Shown here piece by piece: positions 1 through 5,313 of a stretch of 8,353 nucleotides of DNA. The translations under genes were made by a program, and so were the position numbers. The stretch covers positions 1 through 8,353 of the forward strand of contig JAHKAT010000014.1 in assembly GCA_018825925.1 (NCBI GenBank), read 5' to 3'. The stretch comes from Bacteroidota bacterium (GTDB lineage Bacteria; Bacteroidota; Bacteroidia; Flavobacteriales_D; Crocinitomicaceae). Within the stretch, counting starts at the first letter, position 1; every line of letters starts with the position of its first letter. The notes below the pieces were generated by a model, which worked only from the letters and a program-made list of their open reading frames with translations, had not been told where the DNA came from and did not search any database.

Positions 1-3000
1 ATCAGACATTTTACCTACTTATGTAGCTGTCGTTTTTGTTGATTGGGACAACAACGGTACCTTCGACCCGACTGAGCAAATCACCACAAATTTACAAGGG
101 ACAAGTGTTTTTACCTTTAACATCACCTCCCCTCTTACTGCAACACCAGGTTTAAAGAGAATGCGAATACGTATGGGACAAAACACAGTTCCAGCAGCTT
201 GTGGATCTATTGCTCGTGGAGATACAGAAGATTACACTATCAATTTAACCAACGCTGCGATACCAGCACCTGCGAATGATTTGTGCGCAAATGCAACTGT
301 TTTAACCCCAACTTCATCTTGTAGCAATACTGGAGGTACCACTTTAGGAGCGACACAATCTTTTGCCCCTGGTACATGTGGTACGGGAGTTGCCAATGAT
401 GTTTGGTACACCTTTACAGCGAACGGATTATCCGAATATGAAATAAGAGCCACTGGCACTGGAGCTGGAACAAATCTTTTTGATCCAATTATTGGTTTAT
501 ATACATCATGTAATGCAACCGGTTTCGTGAGTTGTATTAACGCCACAGGACCAAACGGTAGTGAAGTTATTTCCCCAGGGGTTTTACCAGCCGGAACATA
601 CTATTACCGAATTTATTCAAGTGGCGGTGCTGTAGGGAATTTCACGACTTGCGTTGTTGATATTACACCACAACCATCCAATGAATGTGACAATCCTTTA
701 ACATTGACGAATGTAAATAATAACTGTTCGGCTAATCAGCGATATAATAATTTTGGTGCAACCCCATCTGGTTTTGGTCCCCCTGCGTGTTGGGGCGCCG
801 TTGGAACAGACGTTTGGTTCAAATTTGTAGCAGTAGCAGGAAACGTAAGAATTGACGTTTTTGGTTTGGGACAAAACTCAAACACCTTAGAACAACCTCA
901 AATCGCTTTATATTCTGGAGCTTGTGCGGCTGTGCTTTTAACAGAAGGCTGTGCCTCAACTGTACCGGGATCGAATACTTCCTTCTTAAGTGTTGGAGGA
1001 TTAACGGTAGGAACTGAATATTTGATTCGAGTATCGAGTGCAAATAGTAATCAAGGAACATTCCAATTTTGTATAGACAATTTCACCCCACCAGTTTTAC
1101 CTGGACAAGATTGCGGAACAGCGCGAGTTTTGTGTACAAAAGATCCAATTGTTGAAACAGATATAACAGGATTTGGAGCAGATGGTTTTGAAGCGGCAAA
1201 CTCATGTTTAGCAGCTGGGGTATCCACTGGTGCTGTAACCGAACAAAACTCCACATGGTACACTTGGACCGCAGCTAATAACGGAACTCTTGGTTTTGAT
1301 ATTATTCCAGCTGCCTCTACACCGAATTTAGATATTGACTTTGTTCTTTACCAAATGGACCCTGTAAATGGTTGCGTTGGTAGAACTGCATTAAGATGTA
1401 TGGCTGCAAGTTGCGTTGGTCCAACAGGATTGAATGCTACTTCAGCAGATTTAAATGAAATTTTCGACTGCGATCCGGCAATACAAGACAATTATGTATT
1501 ACAGTTAGACATGATTGCTGGTCAACGTTACGGTCTTTTAGTGAACAACTTCCAAAACGGAGGCTCAGGTTATACCATCAACTTCAATGGAACAGGGACA
1601 TTTTTGGGCCCTCAACCAGCATTTGATGTCGTTGCAAACGACCCATGTGTGCTTCCTCAAACGGTAACCATAACTAGCACATCAGTTGATGTTGACACCT
1701 ATTTGTGGAATTTTGGTAGTGGAGCAAATCCTGCTACGGCCAATACTGCTGGTCCTCACACAGTCACGTATAGCACATCTGGTACAAAAACAGTTTCTTT
1801 AACAGTGACAGGTGCAGGAGGATGTGACTCTTTGTTACAAATTCAATACGAAGTAGCGCAACCATTGGCTGCAACATCAACAGTTATCAATGCAATATGT
1901 GATCAACCGAATGGTTCTATTACTGTTAATTCAACTGGAGGAAATGGTAGTGCAGGTGATCTAGAATACGCTATTAATGGTGGAACTCCTCAAAGCTCCA
2001 ATCAATTCACAAATTTATCACCTGGAACCTATGCTGTTTCTGTGATTGATACGTCCAATTGTACATTTGATTTTAACGTAACTGTAGGAAATACCCCTAC
2101 CCCAGTTATTAATCCAATTGCCAATGTAGTAGCATGTGACGAGTATATTTTACCTGCTATTGCTGGTACTAATTTAACTGGAAACGAAAGTTATTATACT
2201 GCAACGAATGGTGGAGGTATCAATTACTTACCTGGACAAATCGTTACCGATGAAATCACACTTTTTGCCTACGATGCAACCACTACTACACCAGTTTGTA
2301 GCGATGAAGAAATGTTTACCATTACAGTAAATGAAGCACCAGGATTTCAAAATGTAACTAGAGTATGTAACCCTGGAAATGCAGATTACGTCGTTTCCTT
2401 CGAAGTAATAGATGGTGATCCAGCTAGTTATGCAGTCAACGTAGTTGCACCTGCAATGGTTACTGGAACATTTTCTGGCACCACTTGGACATCAAGTGTA
2501 ATACCTAGTGGCACGACTTACATTTTTGAAATAACTGATGGAAATGGTTGTACGCCAACCCAAGTAACAGGTGTAAGAGACTGTAATTGTACTACGGATG
2601 CAGGTACTATGAACTCTGCTCAAATCAATCTTTGTGGTCCTGGAGTAATTACAGCAACGCATGTAGCTGGATCTTTTCAAAATGATGGGGACGACGTTTT
2701 AAGATATGTATTGCATACCAATAACGGGCCTAATTTAGGAACTGTACTTGGCACGAACACCACTCCAAGTTTTAGTTTTGGAGGTACAATGACCTACGGT
2801 ACAATTTACTATATTTCTGCCATCGCCGGAAATTCAGATGGAATGGGTGGAGTAAATCAAGCTGACCCATGTTTCAGTGTAGCATCAGGGACACCTGTTC
2901 GTTGGAGAGAACTACCAACTGCTGATTTTTCAGGTTCTGCATCTATTTGCAATGGTCAATCAACTCCATTAACTTTCACTTTAACAGGCTCTTCCCCTTT

Positions 3001-4987
3001 CAGTGTAACCTACAATAACGGAAGTGGAAACCAGACAGTGACCAATTTATCTGATCAAGGTACACAAGTTGTTTCACCAACCATTACAAGAAATTACACC
3101 CTGATTTCTGTAACAGGTGTGAATGGTTGTAGCGGAACAGTAGCTCCAACCGTACTTACGGTAACTGTAAATAACCCGCCTGTAGTTTCTGCACCAACCT
3201 ATATTTGCAACGCTAATAATGACGGTTATGCGGTTCAATTCACGATAAGTGACGGAAATGGTGGCCCTTATTTAGTTACCCCTATTTCACCAGCAGGACC
3301 TACAGTATCTGTTGCAAGTGTTTATACTTCAAATGATGTACCTTCAGGAACTGCTTTCACTTTCCAAGTAGACGATGCAAATGGTTGCGGTCCAGTAATG
3401 GTAACCGGAACTCATTCATGCGCATGTAGTTCATCATCAGGTTTAATGTCACAAACACCAATTCAAGCCTGTGAAACACAAACAATTTCACCTGCTCACA
3501 ATCAAGCAACGATGGTATTGGACAACAATGATGTCTTAACCTACGTATTGCATGATGTTTCAGGAGGTACTTTGGGAACTATTTTAGCAACCAACAATAC
3601 CAATTCAACTTTCGGTTTCCAAGCAGGTATGACTTATGGTACTACTTATTATATTTCAGCTACAGTTGGAAATAATGATGGAACAGGAACAGTTGACTTT
3701 GCAGATCCTTGTTTGTCAGTAGCTAGTGGTACTCCTGTTGTTTGGTATCTAACACCAACAAGTACAGCCGGAGCCGTTACGAATCCAGTTTGTGCAGGTC
3801 AGCCATTGGAATTAACATCAACCAATACAACCGCTGCGCATTCATGGACACATAGTAATTCCATTTATACAACAACTAACAGGAATCCAACGCGTAACCC
3901 TGCAACAACATCTATGTCGGGAATTTACACTTTAACGGTTTCTGCAAATGGTTGCTCTAGTACATCATCGGTGAATGTAACAGTTAACCCGGTTCAAAAT
4001 GCAACCATTAACAATGCACCTGCAGGGCCGTTTTGTAGTGAAGATGGAACAGTTCAATTTACAGCAGTAACGCCAGGTGGAACTTGGAGTGGACCTGGAA
4101 TTACAAATCCTGCTCAAGGCTTATTCTCCACACAAACAGCAGGAGTTGGTACACACACCATCACCTACTCTTTCGGAGGAACTTGTCCTTCAAGCTCAAC
4201 GAAAACAGTTGTTGTTAATGAATCTCCAGTATTTGATTTCGCTGCAGATGTAGTTGAAGGTTGTTCACCTTTAACAGTAAATTTCACAAATACATACCCA
4301 GGAGCAGATATTTATGCTTGGGATTTTGGTGATGCTTCTGCAATTAACAACACTGAAAGTCCTTCACATGAATATAACGCTGGAAATTTTGATGTTACCT
4401 TGTCTATAACCAGAAATGGTTGTACAACCGTAGAGAATAAAAATTTCTATATTCTTGTGCATCAGACACCACAAGCAGACTTTGCTTTCATGACTGACGA
4501 CCAAGAAGGTTCAGTTGTTTTTGAAAACTTGAGCACAGGTGGCGTTTCATATACCTGGTCTTTTGGTGACGGTCAAGGAAGTACAGAGTTTTCACCACAA
4601 CACCAATATGGAGCCCAAGGAACATATGATGTTTCTTTAGAAGTTGTTGGTGCTGGAGGATGTATGAATAGTATTACAATTCCTGTAACAGTGAACACTG
4701 GAGCTACTGTATATATACCAAATGCATTTACTCCAAATGGTGATTCTGAAAATCAATATTTCATGCCTGTTCTTGGTGGTGACATAGATTTCTCAACTTA
4801 CAAAATGCAAATTTTCAACCGTTGGGGAGAATTACTGTTTGAATCAAAAGACCCGAATATTGGATGGGATGGAACCTTTAAAAATAAAGCTTGTAAAGTA
4901 GGCGTATATTCTTACAAAGTTTACTTTAAAAATAGTTCGACAGACAAGAAAAATGAAATTAAAGGAGCAGTTAACCTGATCAAATAA
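1..4987 (+). CDS. Giant multidomain T9SS-secreted surface protein (GEVED, PPC-like, PKD, SprB-like, Ig-like, CHU_C C-terminus), 5'-partial
   Basis: The frame is open from base 2 to the TAA at 4985-4987. The ATG at 161 lies inside a GEVED domain, so the start is upstream and 1661 C-terminal residues are visible. Domains by visible residue: end of GEVED 1-83 (DWDNNG at 14, GDTEDY at 73), PPC-like 90-223 and 225-363, seven-Cys domain 367-537, PKD 539-620 (WNFG at 569), SprB-like repeat 621-697, CDEYILP domain 700-780, module A 781-968, Ig-like 969-1060, module B 1061-1248, Ig-like 1249-1331, a WSGPG-type domain 1332-1408, PKD 1409-1490 (WDFGD) and 1491-1566 (WSFGDG), CHU_C 1570-1661. No catalytic motif is visible. 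The family pattern is a cell-surface or released adhesin exported by Sec and then T9SS; adhesion is inferred and the ligand is unknown. The frame is intact. A paralog follows 242 bases downstream. Confidence 0.93.
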   Translation, partial: SDILPTYVAVVFVDWDNNGTFDPTEQITTNLQGTSVFTFNITSPLTATPGLKRMRIRMGQNTVPAACGSIARGDTEDYTINLTNAAIPAPANDLCANATVLTPTSSCSNTGGTTLGATQSFAPGTCGTGVANDVWYTFTANGLSEYEIRATGTGAGTNLFDPIIGLYTSCNATGFVSCINATGPNGSEVISPGVLPAGTYYYRIYSSGGAVGNFTTCVVDITPQPSNECDNPLTLTNVNNNCSANQRYNNFGATPSGFGPPACWGAVGTDVWFKFVAVAGNVRIDVFGLGQNSNTLEQPQIALYSGACAAVLLTEGCASTVPGSNTSFLSVGGLTVGTEYLIRVSSANSNQGTFQFCIDNFTPPVLPGQDCGTARVLCTKDPIVETDITGFGADGFEAANSCLAAGVSTGAVTEQNSTWYTWTAANNGTLGFDIIPAASTPNLDIDFVLYQMDPVNGCVGRTALRCMAASCVGPTGLNATSADLNEIFDCDPAIQDNYVLQLDMIAGQRYGLLVNNFQNGGSGYTINFNGTGTFLGPQPAFDVVANDPCVLPQTVTITSTSVDVDTYLWNFGSGANPATANTAGPHTVTYSTSGTKTVSLTVTGAGGCDSLLQIQYEVAQPLAATSTVINAICDQPNGSITVNSTGGNGSAGDLEYAINGGTPQSSNQFTNLSPGTYAVSVIDTSNCTFDFNVTVGNTPTPVINPIANVVACDEYILPAIAGTNLTGNESYYTATNGGGINYLPGQIVTDEITLFAYDATTTTPVCSDEEMFTITVNEAPGFQNVTRVCNPGNADYVVSFEVIDGDPASYAVNVVAPAMVTGTFSGTTWTSSVIPSGTTYIFEITDGNGCTPTQVTGVRDCNCTTDAGTMNSAQINLCGPGVITATHVAGSFQNDGDDVLRYVLHTNNGPNLGTVLGTNTTPSFSFGGTMTYGTIYYISAIAGNSDGMGGVNQADPCFSVASGTPVRWRELPTADFSGSASICNGQSTPLTFTLTGSSPFSVTYNNGSGNQTVTNLSDQGTQVVSPTITRNYTLISVTGVNGCSGTVAPTVLTVTVNNPPVVSAPTYICNANNDGYAVQFTISDGNGGPYLVTPISPAGPTVSVASVYTSNDVPSGTAFTFQVDDANGCGPVMVTGTHSCACSSSSGLMSQTPIQACETQTISPAHNQATMVLDNNDVLTYVLHDVSGGTLGTILATNNTNSTFGFQAGMTYGTTYYISATVGNNDGTGTVDFADPCLSVASGTPVVWYLTPTSTAGAVTNPVCAGQPLELTSTNTTAAHSWTHSNSIYTTTNRNPTRNPATTSMSGIYTLTVSANGCSSTSSVNVTVNPVQNATINNAPAGPFCSEDGTVQFTAVTPGGTWSGPGITNPAQGLFSTQTAGVGTHTITYSFGGTCPSSSTKTVVVNESPVFDFAADVVEGCSPLTVNFTNTYPGADIYAWDFGDASAINNTESPSHEYNAGNFDVTLSITRNGCTTVENKNFYILVHQTPQADFAFMTDDQEGSVVFENLSTGGVSYTWSFGDGQGSTEFSPQHQYGAQGTYDVSLEVVGAGGCMNSITIPVTVNTGATVYIPNAFTPNGDSENQYFMPVLGGDIDFSTYKMQIFNRWGELLFESKDPNIGWDGTFKNKACKVGVYSYKVYFKNSSTDKKNEIKGAVNLIK
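2..670 (+). repeat. Partial GEVED + PPC-like unit in gene 1
   Basis: This is the tail of a GEVED domain joined to a six-cysteine PPC-like beta-sandwich. The GEVED landmarks are FVDWDNNGTFD (around 35-67), KRMRIRMGQ, then AACG and RGDTEDYT (around 215-238). The PPC-like part starts at PANDLCANA (269-292), contains NDVWYTFTANG, and ends with LPAGTYYYRIY and TTCV. The order and landmarks match the three complete units of the downstream gene. This supports paralogy and suggests that gene 1 also has GEVED units upstream of the window. Confidence 0.85.
674..1090 (+). other. Second PPC-like domain of gene 1, without its own GEVED domain
   Basis: This domain of about 139 residues starts at PSNECDNPL, has the core GTDVWFKFVA, and ends at GTEYLIRVSS and FQFCID. 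It has six cysteines in the same order as the other PPC-like domains in the window (NEC, NNC, PAC, GAC, EGC, QFC). Unlike the others it directly follows another PPC-like domain rather than a GEVED domain. It is also more divergent: TEYLIRV replaces the usual GTYYYRI. An extracellular beta-sandwich role is inferred. Confidence 0.7.
1100..1612 (+). other. Seven-cysteine beta-rich domain, gene 1 copy
   Basis: About 171 residues starting PGQDCGTARVLC and ending near GTFLGPQP. Landmarks in order are KDPI, GFGADGFEA, SCLAAGV, STWYTWTA, NNGTLGFDI, LDIDFVLY, ALRCMAASC, TGLNATS, DNYV and NNF. The SxWYxWTA core resembles PPC-type beta-sandwiches, but the domain is longer and has its own seven-cysteine pattern. 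A paralogous copy at 7831-8353 in gene 2 keeps all seven cysteines and about half of the residues by eye. I do not recognise a named family for it. Confidence 0.7.
1616..1861 (+). other. PKD domain 1 of gene 1
   Basis: About 82 residues starting PAFDVVANDPC. The core YLWNFGSG (tgg codon at 1706) is followed by PHTVTYSTSGTKTVSLTV, the usual PKD strand pattern of a W-x-F-G core followed by a G-x-x-x-V-x-L-x-V strand. PKD domains act as extracellular Ig-fold spacers or binding modules. This one marks the change from the cysteine-rich head to the repeat stalk. Confidence 0.8.
1862..2098 (+). other. SprB-like repeat domain
   Basis: About 78 residues with the SprB-repeat signature: NAICDQPNGSITVNSTGG, then LEYAINGG, then the hallmark LSPGTYAVSVIDTSNCT. 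SprB-type repeats are named after the gliding adhesin SprB of Flavobacterium johnsoniae and recur in many Bacteroidota surface proteins. A single copy does not make this gene sprB. Confidence 0.75.
2342..2905 (+). repeat. 188-residue repeat module A
   Basis: First of two copies of a module with two sub-parts. Sub-part 1 runs from VTRVCNPGNADYVVSFEV to the PSGTTYIFEITDGNGC motif. Sub-part 2 starts at DCNCTTDAGTM and carries DDVLRYVLHTN, TMTYGTIYYISAIAGN, ADPCFSVASGTPVRW. Copy B lies exactly 840 bases downstream at 3182-3745, with the same length and matching landmarks; the internal alignment needs small gaps. Both copies are followed by an Ig-like domain, so the duplicated block is probably the module plus Ig, about 280 residues. 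Confidence 0.85.
3182..3745 (+). repeat. 188-residue repeat module B
   Basis: Second copy of the module at 2342-2905. Matching landmarks are APTYICNANNDGYAVQFTI, PSGTAFTFQVDDANGC, SCACSSSSGLM, NDVLTYVLHD, GMTYGTTYYISATVGN and ADPCLSVASGTPVVW. The GNxDGxGxVxxADPC segment is the best-preserved stretch between copies. The copies differ at many codons, so this is an old duplication and not a recent DNA-level repeat. The function is unknown. Confidence 0.85.
4226..4702 (+). repeat. Tandem PKD domains 2 and 3 before the C-terminal signal
   Basis: Two PKD domains lie back to back. The first (4226-4471) has CSPLTVNFTNT, YAWDFGDAS, and HEYNAGNFDVTLSI. The second (4472-4702) has GSVVFENLSTGG, YTWSFGDGQ and HQYGAQGTYDVSLEV. 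Both match the textbook PKD pattern of W-D/S-F-G-D followed by H-x-Y and a final V-x-L strand. PKD pairs directly before a T9SS signal are common in Bacteroidota secreted proteins and probably act as a stalk. Confidence 0.88.
4709..4984 (+). other. Gliding-motility-associated C-terminal domain (CHU_C / TIGR04131 type), T9SS sorting signal
   Basis: The last 92 residues show the full signature: VYIPNAFTPNGDSEN, then MQIFNRWGELLFES (RWG at 4820-4828), GWDGTFKNK (from 4862), GVYSYKVYF, and the final KGAVNLIK. This is the long type-B C-terminal domain of T9SS cargo. In studied systems, export of such cargo usually needs a cognate PorP/SprF-family outer-membrane protein. No such gene directly follows: the next gene is a paralog of the cargo. 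Confidence 0.92.
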
Positions 4988-5038
4988 AACGATTATTTTA
5001 GGATGATCAATCTTTGAAAAAATAATTGATAAATCAAC

Positions 5039-5074
5039 AAAAACTCAGCAAGTTCATTCCTGCTGAGTTTTTTT
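5039..5074 (+). terminator. Rho-independent terminator after gene 1
   Basis: A perfect 12-bp inverted repeat pairs AAAAACTCAGCA (5039-5050) with TGCTGAGTTTTT (5061-5072) around a 10-base loop. It runs into a tract of seven T (5068-5074). It lies 51 bases after the TAA of gene 1, the expected place for an intrinsic terminator. It suggests that gene 1 and gene 2 are separate transcription units, or at least that read-through is reduced. Confidence 0.9.
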
Positions 5075-5167
5075 ATGTATACTTGTTTCTGTATTAACTG
5101 AATTAGAAGTCCACTGTTCAAGCCATTAAATAATAGGCAACCCATTTTAAAGTCATTCGTTATATAT

Positions 5168-5173
5168 TATAAT
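5168..5173 (+). promoter_or_regulatory. Possible promoter -10-like hexamer for gene 2
   Basis: An exact TATAAT lies in an AT-rich run (5161-5175), about 56 bases upstream of the gene 2 start and after the terminator. No matching -35 or -33 TTG element is visible at the usual spacing. The hexamer also differs from the TAnnTTTG consensus of Bacteroidota primary sigma factors. In such AT-rich DNA it may be chance, so it is only a candidate. Confidence 0.2.
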
Positions 5174-5216
5174 AGAGGCTTTTAAAGGGGTTTCTATACT
5201 GAAAATGCACATTCAC

Positions 5217-5229
5217 AAAGAAAAAAAAT
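5217..5229 (+). promoter_or_regulatory. A-rich translation leader of gene 2
   Basis: The ATG at 5230 is preceded by an almost pure A tract (AAAGAAAAAAAAT) with no purine-rich Shine-Dalgarno match at the right distance. A-rich leaders with weak or absent SD sequences are typical of Bacteroidota. In the same frame a TGA at 5200-5202 closes the frame upstream, and no other ATG lies between it and 5230. That fixes this start, and the signal peptide that follows supports it. Confidence 0.6.
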
Positions 5230-5313
5230 ATGAAACGGAAAAACTCAGTACGACGATTATTAATAGCATTCTTAACTGTCTTTTGCGTCGTTTATTCTCA
5301 AAATTTGTACAGC
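5230..5313 (+). other. Sec signal peptide of gene 2 protein
   Basis: The N-terminus has the basic stretch MKRKNSVRR, a hydrophobic core (LLIAFLTVFCVVY), and a polar end NLYSQ. Cleavage is most likely after S28 (LYS|Q), with S23 as the alternative. A cysteine at residue 19 lies in the core, but LTVFC is not a lipobox because Phe stands at -1. Signal peptidase I processing is therefore more likely than lipoprotein processing. The first GEVED domain starts immediately at Y30-C31. Confidence 0.8.

Larger units (their letters stand above)
4988..5229. other. Intergenic region between the two paralogs
   Basis: 242 bases without a credible gene. The first 50 bases are AT-rich and have no convincing structure. 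Bases 5039-5074 form a strong terminator. The remainder is an AT-rich leader with a TATAAT hexamer at 5168-5173 and an A-rich tract (5217-5228) just before the ATG at 5230. No Bacteroidota-type TAnnTTTG box with a correctly spaced upstream TTG was found, so the promoter of gene 2 cannot be placed with confidence. Confidence 0.7.

Noticed and set aside
232..546. Antisense ORF of 104 codons
   Set aside because: It lies fully opposite the PPC-like domain of gene 1, has no recognisable domain or signal, and looks like a coding shadow.
819..1263. Two overlapping antisense ORFs (819-1061 and 1051-1263)
   Set aside because: Both lie opposite well-conserved domains of gene 1 and have no domain, leader or neighbouring signals of their own.
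2492..2680. Antisense ORF of 62 codons
   Set aside because: It lies opposite module A of gene 1 and its composition is typical of a shadow frame.
161..4987. ATG at 161 as the real start of gene 1
   Set aside because: The frame is open back to base 2 and the ATG lies inside a GEVED domain, between the DWDNNG and RGDTEDY motifs. The gene starts upstream of the window.
5006..5030. Inverted repeat ATCAAT/ATTGAT after the gene 1 stop
   Set aside because: Only six A/T-rich pairs around a 13-base loop. The strong terminator a few bases downstream explains the region better.
5075..5205. Bacteroidota -33 TTG / -7 TAnnTTTG promoter
   Set aside because: TATACTTG at 5077-5084 is near the -7 consensus but no TTG lies at a suitable distance upstream, where the terminator sits instead. 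The TTG at 5083-5085 has no -7 box at 17-23 bases downstream.
5230..5313. Lipoprotein signal because of the cysteine at residue 19
   Set aside because: LTVFC has Phe at -1 and is not a lipobox. A standard signal peptidase I site after S28 fits better.
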